This document shows positions 26,823 to 36,025 of a stretch of 38,606 nucleotides of DNA, piece after piece. Below the pieces are notes generated by a model that searched no databases, was not told the origin of the DNA, and saw nothing but the letters and a program-made list of their open reading frames with translations. Made by a program: the position numbers and the translations under genes. Within the stretch, counting starts at the first letter, position 1, and each line of letters starts with the position of its first letter. The stretch comes from Verrucomicrobiales bacterium (lineage in GTDB: Bacteria > Verrucomicrobiota > Verrucomicrobiia > Verrucomicrobiales > DEV007): assembly GCA_028281705.1 (NCBI GenBank), contig JANQJH010000110.1, forward strand, positions 1-38,606. Direction: 5' to 3'.

Positions 26823-29654
26823 TTACAAGAGTTCGAGCAGGCTCTTGTAGAGCTCGAGTTCTGCCTTGACGTGGTCCTTGGCTTGACCGTCCACCATCCA
26901 GTCTCTTGGCCGGCTCTCGCCGTCCACACGTTTGAGCGTGCCGTTGATCTGGTTGCATGCTGAGCCGTAGTGGCCGTTCCTCACCTTCTTACAAGCGCGG
27001 CGCACTTTCGATGCCAGTTGATGGCGCTTGATATGCTTGGACCACCAGTTCCACCAGCCCCAACCGTGATGGTTGCCCTGAAATTCGCTCAAGGGATAAC
27101 AGCGGATGGTGTGCGACAACGTGCACAGGCCCTGCTCGATGAAGTCACTGGGCACACCAGGATCGGTCGGCGTTGGGTCAGCACCGTCAAGGACGCCGTC
27201 ATCATCGGTGTCCGCATCGAGCGGGTTGCTTCCCTGATCGGCTTCGTAGCCATCGCTGGCGCCGTCGTCATCGCTGTCGGGGTCGAGCGGATCGGTCTCG
27301 AGGGCTTCTTCGTTGCCGTCGGTCAATCCGTCATTGTCACTGTCTTCGTTCAGCGGGTCCGTGCCGTTGGTGACTTCATCGCCGTCGTTGACGCCATCGT
27401 CGTCGGTGTCGGCTACCAATGGATCCGTTCCCTGCGTTCCCTCGTCAGTGTCGCTCAGGCCGTCGTTGTCGTCGTCGGTGTCAGCGTTGTCGCCGATCCC
27501 GTCGCCGTCGTTATCCGATGACTCGGCCGGATCGAAGGGGAACGCATCGTCTCCATCGAGGACACCATCGTTGTCATCGTCGGTGTCGGCGTTGTCGCCA
27601 GTGCCGTCACCGTCGTTGTCCGAAGACTCAGCTGGGTCAAGCGGGAAAACGTCAGTGGCGTCATCGACCCCGTCGTTGTCCGTGTCAGCGCTCAATGGGT
27701 TGGTCCCACCGTTGGTCTCGTCGGTATCGCTGAGGCCGTCACCATCGCTGTCGCTGTTGGGATCAAATGGATCGACGTCATCCACGTCTGACACGCCATC
27801 GTTGTCGTCGTCAATGTCAGCATTGTCGCCGAGCCCGTCGCCGTCGTTGTCCGACGACTCGTTCGGATCGAAGGGGAACGCGTCGTCGCCATCGAGCACG
27901 CCGTCGTTGTCGTCATCAAGGTCTGCGTTGTTTCCGGTGCCGTCACCGTCGGTGTCCGTGGTTTCGCTCGGATCGAACGGGAACGCGTCGTCCACGTCCG
28001 CGATGCCGTCATTGTCATCGTCGAGGTCGGCATTGTCGCCCACGCCATCGCCGTCGTTGTCCGATGACTCACTCGGGTCGAGGGGAAAGGCATCGGAGCC
28101 ATCCACCACGCCGTCGTTGTCGTCGTCGAGGTCGGCATTGTCGCCCACTCCGTCGCCGTCGTTGTCCGAAGATTCGCCTGCGTCGAGCGGGAAGGCGTCA
28201 CTGCTGTCATCGACCCCGTCATTGTCGTCGTCGAGGTCCGCATGGTTGCCAATACCGTCGCCGTCGGTGTCGATGTCTTCGTTGGGATCAAACGGGAAGG
28301 CATCGCTGACATCGGACGTGCCGTCGTTGTCATCGTCAATGTCGGCGTTGTCGCCAATTCCATCACCGTCGTTGTCGCTGGACTCGTTAGGGTCAAGCGG
28401 GAAGGCATCCGAGCCGTCGTCGACTCCGTCATTGTCGTCGTCGCTGTCGGCATTGTCGCCGGTTCCGTCGCCATCGGTGTCGGTGGTTTCGGCAGCATCA
28501 TTCGGGAAGGCGTCAGCACCGTCATTGACGCCGTCGCCGTCGCTATCGGGATTGAGGGGATCCGTGCCGCCAGTCGTCTCGGCGAGATCGCTCACTCCGT
28601 CACCGTCGCTATCGCTGTTCGGATCGTTGGGGTCGGCGTCCTGCCCGTTGGGCACGCCATCGAGGTCGTCGTCCTCCAGGCTATCGTCGCCGCAACCGAC
28701 TAACGGGAAGTCGAAGGCCGCTTCATCGTCATCGTCGCTGTTAATCGTCAGCGTGGCGCCCCGGACACCGCCGCCGCCCGGGGCAAACTCGACTTGGAAA
28801 GTCGCGGTGGTTCCCGCCGCGATGGAGCTTGGCGCGTTCAACACGCTGTAATCGGCAGCATGCGTGCCGCCTAGATCGATCGAACTGACGGTGAGATCGG
28901 CATCGCCGGAGTTGCGCACCGTGATGTCACGCGAAACGCTGGAACCAGTGGCAACCTTCCCGTAGTCGACCGGAGCTGCTTGGCCGTCGGTGAGTTCGGG
29001 ATCAGTCGTACCCGGTCCGTCGTAAACCTGGATCTCGGGAGCGGTCGACGGTGCATCGACAATGTTGCCATATTGCAGGTGATCGACCCACACATCCTCT
29101 GCGCCGCCCTCGGGGACAAACTCGAATTCACGTATTCCATCAGGATCGTGAAAGCCCCAGAAGGTGTTGGTGGACGGGTTGCGGTAGACTCGATTAAACC
29201 CCTGGGTTTCGTTGACTCCCCGAACGGTGAACCCGCCGATGTTCGTATTCGCATAGGTGATCACGATCCCTACCGCCGAAGGGTAATCGGGACCCGAGAA
29301 GGTGACTTTCACCCGTTTTTGGCCGCGGAAAGCGTATGTCTCCCCAGGAAGTGGAAACCGAGGCTGGATGTAGAGGTTGTTCGTCCCTGTTCCTCCATCG
29401 AAGGTCCGATCCTCGAAGTCCTCCAGGAAGTCGGCGCTGCCGCTGCCGAAAAATCCGGCAGGAACATCGGCGGGGGACGCATACGGCGTTCCGCGGTGCA
29501 CCAGAGTGGGCGCGCCGGTTGCAGACCACTGCAGGATGGATGTCGCTGCTACAATCAGCGGGACCAGACGGAGGAGTACCGATCTAAACGATTCTAGCAG
29601 GAATCTGAATCGATTCGGAGGTTTGTTCATTGCTTGTCTTATTCGGGCTATCAT
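26823..29654 (-). CDS. Exported thrombospondin type 3 repeat protein with basic C-terminal domain
   Basis: The 943-residue protein can start at the ATG at 29654 or at a second ATG eight codons on; neither has a clear ribosome binding site. Residues 20-47 are a signal peptide. The N-terminal domain (about 48-200) contains [13 protein letters not shown] and YVDHLQYG-like beta sequence. Residues 225-320 form an Ig/HYDIN-like domain. Residues 326-845 are extremely acidic thrombospondin type 3 repeats with DxDxDGxxD calcium-binding patterns. The last 100 residues are basic, with a Trp/His cluster ([14 protein letters not shown]) and four Cys. Known repeats of this type bind many calcium ions and stiffen. 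The function is probably surface or matrix structure. Confidence 0.85.
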   Translation of the reverse strand: MIARIRQAMNKPPNRFRFLLESFRSVLLRLVPLIVAATSILQWSATGAPTLVHRGTPYASPADVPAGFFGSGSADFLEDFEDRTFDGGTGTNNLYIQPRFPLPGETYAFRGQKRVKVTFSGPDYPSAVGIVITYANTNIGGFTVRGVNETQGFNRVYRNPSTNTFWGFHDPDGIREFEFVPEGGAEDVWVDHLQYGNIVDAPSTAPEIQVYDGPGTTDPELTDGQAAPVDYGKVATGSSVSRDITVRNSGDADLTVSSIDLGGTHAADYSVLNAPSSIAAGTTATFQVEFAPGGGGVRGATLTINSDDDDEAAFDFPLVGCGDDSLEDDDLDGVPNGQDADPNDPNSDSDGDGVSDLAETTGGTDPLNPDSDGDGVNDGADAFPNDAAETTDTDGDGTGDNADSDDDNDGVDDGSDAFPLDPNESSDNDGDGIGDNADIDDDNDGTSDVSDAFPFDPNEDIDTDGDGIGNHADLDDDNDGVDDSSDAFPLDAGESSDNDGDGVGDNADLDDDNDGVVDGSDAFPLDPSESSDNDGDGVGDNADLDDDNDGIADVDDAFPFDPSETTDTDGDGTGNNADLDDDNDGVLDGDDAFPFDPNESSDNDGDGLGDNADIDDDNDGVSDVDDVDPFDPNSDSDGDGLSDTDETNGGTNPLSADTDNDGVDDATDVFPLDPAESSDNDGDGTGDNADTDDDNDGVLDGDDAFPFDPAESSDNDGDGIGDNADTDDDNDGLSDTDEGTQGTDPLVADTDDDGVNDGDEVTNGTDPLNEDSDNDGLTDGNEEALETDPLDPDSDDDGASDGYEADQGSNPLDADTDDDGVLDGADPTPTDPGVPSDFIEQGLCTLSHTIRCYPLSEFQGNHHGWGWWNWWSKHIKRHQLASKVRRACKKVRNGHYGSACNQINGTLKRVDGESRPRDWMVDGQAKDHVKAELELYKSLLELL
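27444..28514 (-). repeat. Tandem 105-bp coding repeats (nine near-copies)
   Basis: Residues 381-737 of the thrombospondin-type protein consist of units of exactly 35 residues starting DAFP (or DVFP). Seven run head to tail from residue 381, then comes a divergent 42-residue unit, then two more. The core pattern is [21 protein letters not shown]. The unit length is constant, so copies could change in number by slippage or recombination without breaking the frame. Confidence 0.92.
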
Positions 29655-30168
29655 GGGTTTTAGGTGTTCGAGACCGGATTGGTCTGTGAGCTGGAGCGCC
29701 GGCGAGCAAGCGGAAATCCGGGGGAGAGTTCGGCTTCCAAAACGCGGTCGGCTTCCAGGGTTCTCGCTCTAAATGCCATTCGTTAACTTCCCACGACACG
29801 CGACGCCTCCGCGTTGGTCCGAAACAACGTGCCGCTCCCGAGGGCCGCTAAACAGCAAGTCGTTGAGAAGTCCTGAAAAGATCAAATAGAGAGTGTGTGC
29901 CCGTATCTACAACGTCCGCTCAAAACAGATTCTCGGATTTACGCTTTTTTTACTTTTCGCGATCCTCCAAAATCCCTGTCTCTTTGTTTGAGCGTCGTTG
30001 CTCGTTGTTCGTTCGCGGCACTGAATCGCTGAGTTGGCAAACTGTCATCCAAACGTCACCGCACGTTGAGATCCTGGTAGAGTCCAAACTCATCGTGAAC
30101 GCCATCCGGCAAAAGACCTCTCGCTCTGGTCGCCCCTCGATGGTTGGGACACCTCGATCCCTGCGTTA
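29655..30168. other. Intergenic region between the WD40 kinase and thrombospondin-repeat genes
   Basis: These 514 bp hold no open frame that looks like a gene. There is an AT-richer part near 29880-29960, including the plus-strand run CTTTTTTTAC, which may contain the promoter of the leftward repeat-protein gene. I found no convincing terminator for the kinase gene; the only symmetric sequence is a short GGGA/TCCC pair just past its stop. Confidence 0.5.
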
Positions 30169-33100
30169 CTACCTTCCCTGCCAGATGCAGATCTCGTGCC
30201 CGCCGGAAACAATGGTTTTACCGTCCTCGGATGCGGCCACGGCCCAGGCGTATCCCGATTGTCCTTCAAGGGTAATCAGCTCACGCCCGGATTCGGCGTC
30301 CCAGACTTTCACCGTCCCGTCGTCGCTGGCGGTGATCGCTCGTTTGCCATCAGCGGTGACATCAACCTCGTTGATGGAATCCAGATGTCCGCGGAGCACG
30401 TGCAATTCGCGGCCGGTTTCGACTTCCCAGATTCGGGCTAGATCATCATTGCCTCCCGAGAGAATTCGCTTTCCGTCGGGGAAAAAGACGGCGTCTCCGA
30501 TCCATCCCATGTGTTTGTCGAAGGTGAGCAAGGCTTCGCCCGACTTGAAATCCCAGATTTTGATCGAGTGATCGTCAGCTGCGGTGAGCATGCGTATTCC
30601 GTCAGGGGAGAACCTGACAGCATTCAGGCTGTGCTCCTGCCCGGTGGCGATCGACTTGATGAGAGCGCCCGTGCGCCGATCCCAGACGTTCGCGATCATG
30701 TTGTCTCCGACCGTGGCAATAAGCCTCTCGTCCCTAGAGACCCCAAAGCAAGAGATGCCGGCGCCCTGCCCCGATAGCGTTCGTTCCAACTCACCCGACA
30801 TGATATCCCAGATCTTCGCCGTGCCATCCTTACTACTGGAAAGGAGTTTGGCACCTCGATCCAAAAAACGCACCATACTGACACCTTTTTCGTGACCGGT
30901 GAACCGTTGTACTTCGGCACCGTTCATCGTATCGTAGATCCTCGCGATGGAATCATCTCCTCCAGCCGCGACATAGCGTCCGTCGGAAGTGACGGCCACA
31001 CTCTTGACGGGCTTTACGAAGCCCGTCATCCGAAAGCGTTTCAAATTGGAGACGCTCCAGAGCTTGATGGTGCCATCTTCGCTGGAACTCGCCAGCCACC
31101 GGCCATCCGGGGAAAACGCCACCGAGTAGACAAAGGAGAGATGTCCCTTCAATGGCATCACCGTGGACCTTGTTTCGGGATCCCAGATGCGGATGGCATT
31201 CCTCTCGTCCACCGAGGCAACATAGCGACCATCAGGAGAAAAAGCCGACATACAGGGCTTTGACGGGCGGATCTGGACATCGCGAAGAAGTTCTCCCGAG
31301 CTCGTATCGTAAATCGATCCCCCGAAGGCAATCCGGGTTCCATCTGAGGAAAATGCTGGAAGTCCCACGCTCCGATGGCGAGGCTCTTCCAGCTCCGCGA
31401 CAACGGTTCCTGAGGACCAGTCAATCAGTTGACGAGGGTAAGATACCAGTGCGAGATAGCGGCCATCGGGCGAAAATGCGCAGTTGCCCGAAAACTGGAT
31501 CGTTGCGTCCATCTCAATCTTGCCGGCCGGCCCGCCGGAGTGCAGATCCCATACCGAGATCGAGCCATCTTCCACACCAGCGATAAAATGATCCCTCCTA
31601 CCAGGAACAACCGCAACCGTTCGCACCGAGGCTTCATGATCCAGCCGAAACTCCGGAGTCCCGGAGCTGAGGTTCCACACCCGGACCGTCTTGTCCTTGC
31701 CCCCCGAAATCAGCTTCTTGCCGTCGGAGGCAAAACAAATGCAAAAGATGTTATCTTCATGTCCTTCCAAAACCGTACGTGTTCTTCCACTGGTCACGTC
31801 CCAGATGCGAATCGTTCGGTCATTGCCAGCGCTCGCGAGCCAACGTCCGTCCGAGGAGAAAGCAATGGCTGTGACTCCTTGGGAGTGACCAACCAATGTT
31901 CGCTCCGCGAGCCCAAGTTGAGCATTCCAATAGTGCCACTCAAACCCTCGCTGAGGATAGTTCTCGGTCTCATCGAGTAATCCCCGCATGCGTTGCAGTT
32001 GACCCTTTTCCCAGTCGTTCTGCAGCAGGCTCATGTTGGCGAAGTAGTGCAACCGCTGAGAGTCGGCGCGCTCTGCCTTGATTGTCTCGCGGCTCGAGTA
32101 GATATGGCTGACGAATCCGACTAGCAATACGATCGCAGCCAGGGTCGCTATCGAAATCGCTGGGTTCCTCCGGCACCAGCGATACGCAAGTTCGGCGGTG
32201 CCGACCGGCCGAGCCTTCACCGCCCTGCCTTCCGACCATCGCTCCAAATCTTCCGCGAACTCCGCCGCCGATTGGTAACGCCTGTCCGGTTCCTTCTCAA
32301 GGGACTTCAGGCAGACCGTCTTGAGATCGCGGTCTGTCCTGGCTTCGAGAAGAGAGCAGTCCACGGGGGATACGTCAGCCGATTTGTGAATGAGCTCAAG
32401 CGTGGATTCACCCTGCACGGGAGGTTGCCCCGTCACAAAGTGATAGAGCATCGCGCCCAGACTGTAGATGTCTGAAAGGATTCCCGCGGACGCCGCACCG
32501 CTACGGGCCACTTCAGGAGCCATGTAGGCGGGAGTCCCTAACACCGAGTTGTGAATGGTCAGATCTTCCTCGCCGCCCATACGCTTTGCCAGTCCAAAAT
32601 CGGAGACGTGCGGTTCGCCCTGGTCGTCGAGCAGAATGTTGGAAGGCTTGAGATCGCGGTGCAGCACGCCGCTCAAATGGGCGTAGTGAACAGCATGGGC
32701 CACTTTGATCAGGATTGAGACGAGTTTTCGATGCGTCTGGCGACTCGTCCCGCCGGGACCCGATGTGAAATCGGCCAGCCGCTCTCTCAGACTGCCGTTC
32801 TCAATGAGTTTCATCGTGAAGTAGGGTCGGCCGTCGGATTGCCCGACATCGTACACCGGCACGATGTTAGGGTGGTGCAGATTGGCCGCCGCTTCGGCTT
32901 CGATGCGAAAGCGCTCCCTGGCGAACGCACTCTGAAACGGACCGGAATGGATCATCTTCAGCGCGACCTCCCGATCCAGGCCGGCGTGGCGGGCCCGGTA
33001 GACCACTCCCATCCCCCCACGGGCGATTTCCCCCTCCAGTGTGTATCCCGCGATCCCGCCGTCGCTCTTGCTGGACTTGCGGTCATCCTCATCCGAGGGC

Positions 33101-33222
33101 AATTCCTCCGAGAACACGTCGAGGTCAGAGAAGACCGAACCGAGACACGTTCCGCACAATCCATGCCGGTCGTCCGGACCTAGCGGGGATTGGCACTGGA
33201 GACATTGAGAAAGCAATTCCAC
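30169..33222 (-). CDS. Membrane serine/threonine protein kinase with zinc ribbon and 14 WD40 repeats
   Basis: The protein has 1017 residues from a GTG start. The N-terminus has two CxxC pairs (Cys7/Cys10 and Cys23/Cys26), a likely zinc ribbon. The kinase domain (about 60-330) is complete: glycine loop GEIARGGMGVVY, catalytic Lys89, HRDLKPSN with Asp190, DFG at 208-210, and APE in AYMAPEVA. One membrane span lies at about 355-374. Beyond it, from about residue 440, I count 14 WD40 units (for example RTIRIWDVTSG and GTIKLWSVSN), enough for two seven-bladed propellers on the other side of the membrane. The sigma factor gene lies 120 bp upstream on the same strand; in Planctomycetes and relatives such kinase and sigma pairs are known, so a signalling link is likely. 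Confidence 0.93.
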   Translation of the reverse strand: MELLSQCLQCQSPLGPDDRHGLCGTCLGSVFSDLDVFSEELPSDEDDRKSSKSDGGIAGYTLEGEIARGGMGVVYRARHAGLDREVALKMIHSGPFQSAFARERFRIEAEAAANLHHPNIVPVYDVGQSDGRPYFTMKLIENGSLRERLADFTSGPGGTSRQTHRKLVSILIKVAHAVHYAHLSGVLHRDLKPSNILLDDQGEPHVSDFGLAKRMGGEEDLTIHNSVLGTPAYMAPEVARSGAASAGILSDIYSLGAMLYHFVTGQPPVQGESTLELIHKSADVSPVDCSLLEARTDRDLKTVCLKSLEKEPDRRYQSAAEFAEDLERWSEGRAVKARPVGTAELAYRWCRRNPAISIATLAAIVLLVGFVSHIYSSRETIKAERADSQRLHYFANMSLLQNDWEKGQLQRMRGLLDETENYPQRGFEWHYWNAQLGLAERTLVGHSQGVTAIAFSSDGRWLASAGNDRTIRIWDVTSGRTRTVLEGHEDNIFCICFASDGKKLISGGKDKTVRVWNLSSGTPEFRLDHEASVRTVAVVPGRRDHFIAGVEDGSISVWDLHSGGPAGKIEMDATIQFSGNCAFSPDGRYLALVSYPRQLIDWSSGTVVAELEEPRHRSVGLPAFSSDGTRIAFGGSIYDTSSGELLRDVQIRPSKPCMSAFSPDGRYVASVDERNAIRIWDPETRSTVMPLKGHLSFVYSVAFSPDGRWLASSSEDGTIKLWSVSNLKRFRMTGFVKPVKSVAVTSDGRYVAAGGDDSIARIYDTMNGAEVQRFTGHEKGVSMVRFLDRGAKLLSSSKDGTAKIWDIMSGELERTLSGQGAGISCFGVSRDERLIATVGDNMIANVWDRRTGALIKSIATGQEHSLNAVRFSPDGIRMLTAADDHSIKIWDFKSGEALLTFDKHMGWIGDAVFFPDGKRILSGGNDDLARIWEVETGRELHVLRGHLDSINEVDVTADGKRAITASDDGTVKVWDAESGRELITLEGQSGYAWAVAASEDGKTIVSGGHEICIWQGR

Positions 33223-33342
33223 GGGATCAAGGCATTCTCTTCTACAACAATCGAAAGAAATGGATTTCGAAATTATTCACGGCCTTCCTTCCTTTTTCGA
33301 AGAGCTTCCCGAAATGCGAGGAATGACGCACTCACTCCTGTT

Positions 33343-34059
33343 CTATTTTAGCAGTTCAACGACGTGGGCAATCTCGTCATCGATATCCCGGGGATCGTCC
33401 ACTAGCGAGGCCACTTCGATCCGAAGCAGCTCCCGGCATCGTAGACGGAATCGCCGGAGGGCACTCTTGAAACCAGCCAGGCTCATGCCCAAGTCGTCGG
33501 CTACCTCCGCATACTTGAGAGCGCTGGCGCCGGAGGAGACGGCCATCAGAGACTGGAACCGCGCTTCTTCACCCACAGCGGAGTACTCATCCTCGATCCT
33601 GCTCATCACCCTGTTCATGACAGCCTTGGCCCACTTCCTCTCGAACAGCACGTCGGGCTGCTCACCATCCAGATTCTCGTTCTGGTACCAGGCTTCAACT
33701 TCCGCGGCATCCAGTGAGATCAACCCATTTCTAGGCGATCGTTTTTCCCGATTCTGAAACTTCCATTCGTTGGCCAAGAAGTTCTCCATCGCACAAAGCA
33801 AGAACGTGCGGAAACGTCCCCGTTTTTGATCCGCCACGGAAAAAGACTTCTTGTGGAGCAGTTGGTGGAAGAAGCCCTGTGTCAGGTCTTCGATTTCGTC
33901 GGCGGAATGACCTTTCGATCGGACAAAGGCGTAGAGCGGGTACCAATACGACTGGCAAAGATTCTCCAGGGCGGCCAGTTGTTCCGGGGCACGGCTATCC
34001 GCAGCCTGGCGAATCAGGCTCCAGTGAGTCGTCTGAAATTGTTTTTGGTCGGGGGAGAT
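33343..34059 (-). CDS. RNA polymerase sigma factor, PVC-type ECF-like; start unresolved
   Basis: The conserved part begins THWSLIRQAADS (from 34032) and continues with WYPLYAFVRSKGHSADEIED, LTQGFF, QKRGRFRTFL and a C-terminal helix-turn-helix region (YAEVADDLGMSLAGFKSALR). This matches a group of ECF-like sigma factors common in Verrucomicrobiota and Planctomycetota, which bind RNA polymerase and -35/-10 promoter elements. The frame is open up to 34158 but contains no in-frame ATG, GTG or TTG before the conserved N-terminus. The first GTG is at 33837, which would remove region 2. I set the boundary at an ATC codon (34059) only as a marker; ATA at 34116 is another near-cognate. Either a rare start codon or a frameshift is implied. 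It probably acts with the neighbouring kinase. Confidence 0.75.
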   Translation of the reverse strand: MSPDQKQFQTTHWSLIRQAADSRAPEQLAALENLCQSYWYPLYAFVRSKGHSADEIEDLTQGFFHQLLHKKSFSVADQKRGRFRTFLLCAMENFLANEWKFQNREKRSPRNGLISLDAAEVEAWYQNENLDGEQPDVLFERKWAKAVMNRVMSRIEDEYSAVGEEARFQSLMAVSSGASALKYAEVADDLGMSLAGFKSALRRFRLRCRELLRIEVASLVDDPRDIDDEIAHVVELLK

Positions 34060-34129
34060 GGCGTCGAAATAGCGGTGGGACGTACCTGAACTCGCCGATC
34101 CAAGGAAACTACATATGGGATACTTGGAA

Positions 34130-34156
34130 ACTATAGCCGATCCGGCAGCGTTGCAA
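34130..34156 (-). promoter_or_regulatory. Possible promoter of the sigma factor gene
   Basis: On the minus strand TTGCAA (34156-34151) is followed after 15 bp by TATAGT (34135-34130). If used, transcription would start near 34123 and the message would contain no ATG in the sigma-factor frame. The spacer is short and support is weak. Confidence 0.3.
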
Positions 34157-34321
34157 TCTCAATACATTTTGCATCGGTAGTTCAAGGCTTAGTTTGACAC
34201 CTCCACGCGCCGTCGAAGACTGTCATTTTCGCGGTTTTTCTCACCATCTCGACGGTCTCCTTGCCCCTGCTGTCGGGCTGAATCCTTGCCAAGGAAGCCA
34301 CCAAGCCCATAGTGACGAACT

Positions 34322-34900
34322 ATGAGAACAATCGCGATCCTGGTGCTCCCGTGTCTTTTCCTGGCCACCGCCCTCGGCCAAGCCGCCGAGACCAAGCTCC
34401 ACGCCTCTCACAAAATCGCCGAAAAATATCTCACCGCGACGCATCTCCATCAGTGGAGCTACGCCGTGAAAATGATCGAGAAAAAGAGCCTGGAGAACCT
34501 CAAGCGCATTCAGAAGCGATTCCTCCAAAACGCTCCCACGATGTCTGCCGAAGAGGATCTCTTGCGCCTTCTCGGCATGACCGAGATCTCGGACATCGAC
34601 GGTCTCAGCGCCGAGGAAGTGTTCATCCGGCGGGCCAAGGCCAACACCGCGCGGCTTCCCGATCCCGAGAAGCGCATCGCCCGCATCAAGGCAACCCTCC
34701 AAATGCGCACCCTCAGCACCGCGGCTGAAGGCAGTGACATGGTTCACGCACTGGTACGCGTGCGCTACGAAACGGTTGACCGTTCCTTCTCCGAGCTCGC
34801 TCTCGTCTCCCTCACAAAGGAAGGCACCGTGTGGAAAGTGTCGCTCGACGCTCAAGAGCCCAAGATCGTTCGCATCGATCCCAAGAGCACGACGCCCTAA
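34322..34900 (+). CDS. Small secreted protein of unknown function
   Basis: The 192-residue product has a clear signal peptide (MRTIAILVLPCLFLATALGQ; cleavage likely near Gln20-Ala21-Ala22). The mature part has an N-terminal helical half rich in Lys and Glu and a C-terminal half with beta-like sequence (ALVRVRYETV, ELALVSLTKEGTVWKVSL) resembling small periplasmic folds such as NTF2-like or DUF-type domains; I cannot assign it. It is divergent from the sigma factor gene across about 160-260 bp and is followed after 15 bp by the dehydratase gene. Confidence 0.7.
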   Translation: MRTIAILVLPCLFLATALGQAAETKLHASHKIAEKYLTATHLHQWSYAVKMIEKKSLENLKRIQKRFLQNAPTMSAEEDLLRLLGMTEISDIDGLSAEEVFIRRAKANTARLPDPEKRIARIKATLQMRTLSTAAEGSDMVHALVRVRYETVDRSFSELALVSLTKEGTVWKVSLDAQEPKIVRIDPKSTTP

Positions 34901-34915
34901 CATCGCCACCGCCCT

Positions 34916-35893
34916 GTGAGCGATTTCCTTCCCACGCGCGATCAGATCGAGACCGCCTCGGCCTTGGTTCACCGAACCTTGCCTCCCACGGCGCATATTT
35001 GCTGGCCACAGCTCTGCCGGCGAGTCGGCGCCGAAGTCTGGGTCAAACACGAAAACCACCAGCCCGTCGGCTCCTTCAAAATCCGTGGCAGCCTCGTCTT
35101 GATCAACGATTGGTCACCTTCTCTCGCACCCTCAACAGATATCATCTCCGCCACGCGAGGTAATCACGGTCAGGGCCTCGCCTTCGCCACGAGGCAATTC
35201 GGCCTCAAGACCACCATCGTCGTCCCCCGCAAGAACAGCCGCGAAAAGAATGCCGCCATGCAGGCTCTCGGCGCCGAACTCATCGAACATGGCAATGATT
35301 TCGCCGATGCCTACGAACATGCCCAACACCTGGCGAAGGAACGTGCGGCGCCCTTCGCCCCCTCCTTCCACCCGCTCTTGATTCGTGGAGTCGCCTCCTA
35401 TTGGCTCGAGTTCTTCACCGCCCTGCCCGATCTCGACACCGTCTACGTCCCCATCGGCCTCGGCTCCGGGATCTGCGCCGGCATCGCCACCCGAGACGCC
35501 CTCGGACTGCGGACGGCCATCGTCGGCGTCGTCGCCTCCTCGGCGCCCACCTATGCCAGGTCCTACGCTCAAGGAGCCCCCGTCTCCCATCCGGTGGCAC
35601 CCACCCTCGCCGATGGCGTCGCCGTCCCCCATCCCGATCCCGCCGCCTTGGAACTCATCGCCCGCGGAGTCGAACGCGTCCTCGAAATCGACGAAGCATC
35701 CATCAAAGAGGCCATGCGCACCTACTTCATCGACACCCACAACGTCGCCGAGGGAGCCGCCGCCATTCCCCTGGCCGCACTCCTCCAGGAGCGCGACCAA
35801 CAACAAGGGAAAAAGATCGGCCTCATCCTCACAGGATCAAACGTCGACCACGAAATCTTCGCCGACGCCCTAACACTCAATCCCCTTTCGTGA
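34916..35893 (+). CDS. Threonine/serine dehydratase-like PLP enzyme
   Basis: The 325-residue protein starts at GTG 34916. It belongs to fold type II PLP enzymes: the PLP lysine is in VGSFKIRGS, the substrate loop is TRGNHGQGLA, and a glycine-rich phosphate loop GLGSG follows. This set is typical of threonine ammonia-lyase and serine dehydratase. Length matches the short catabolic form without a regulatory ACT domain. It is 15 bp after the small secreted protein gene. The last three codons and the stop lie in the first unit of the 35-bp repeat array, so the natural C-terminus may have been replaced by repeat sequence. Confidence 0.88.
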   Translation: MSDFLPTRDQIETASALVHRTLPPTAHICWPQLCRRVGAEVWVKHENHQPVGSFKIRGSLVLINDWSPSLAPSTDIISATRGNHGQGLAFATRQFGLKTTIVVPRKNSREKNAAMQALGAELIEHGNDFADAYEHAQHLAKERAAPFAPSFHPLLIRGVASYWLEFFTALPDLDTVYVPIGLGSGICAGIATRDALGLRTAIVGVVASSAPTYARSYAQGAPVSHPVAPTLADGVAVPHPDPAALELIARGVERVLEIDEASIKEAMRTYFIDTHNVAEGAAAIPLAALLQERDQQQGKKIGLILTGSNVDHEIFADALTLNPLS

Positions 35894-36025
35894 ATTCCGC
35901 GCCTTCCGTTGACCCCCCTTCTTTCGTGATTTCCGCGCCTTTCGTTGACCCCTCTCTTTCGTGATTTTCGCGCCTTTCGTTGACCCCTCTCTTTCGTGAT
36001 TTTCGCGCCTTTCGTTGACTCCTAC
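35885..36025. repeat. 35-bp tandem repeat, four units, filling a convergent gap
   Basis: Four head-to-tail units start at 35885 (36 bp), 35921, 35956 and 35991 (35 bp each). Units 2 and 3 differ by one base, and 3 and 4 by a few at the end. Each contains three TTTCG or TTCCG blocks and the segment GTTGAC. There are no spacers, so this is not CRISPR. The first unit contains the dehydratase stop codon, and the last reaches the stop codon of the oppositely oriented oxidoreductase. I see no hairpin within a unit. Confidence 0.93.

Noticed and set aside
27313-28851. Plus-strand frame of 512 codons, very rich in Ser and Pro
   Set aside because: It is the antisense of the thrombospondin-repeat region; the repeated GAC/GAT codons produce an open Ser-rich frame by composition alone.
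34191-34226. TTGACA upstream of the small secreted protein gene as a promoter
   Set aside because: The -35-like word is perfect, but no acceptable -10 box lies 16-18 bp downstream.
35401-35964. Arg-rich plus-strand frame over the dehydratase
   Set aside because: It is an alternative frame of the dehydratase gene; the Arg-rich sequence is typical of a shifted frame in GC-rich DNA.
35885-36025. Possible CRISPR array
   Set aside because: The units are contiguous with no unique spacers and there are no cas genes nearby.
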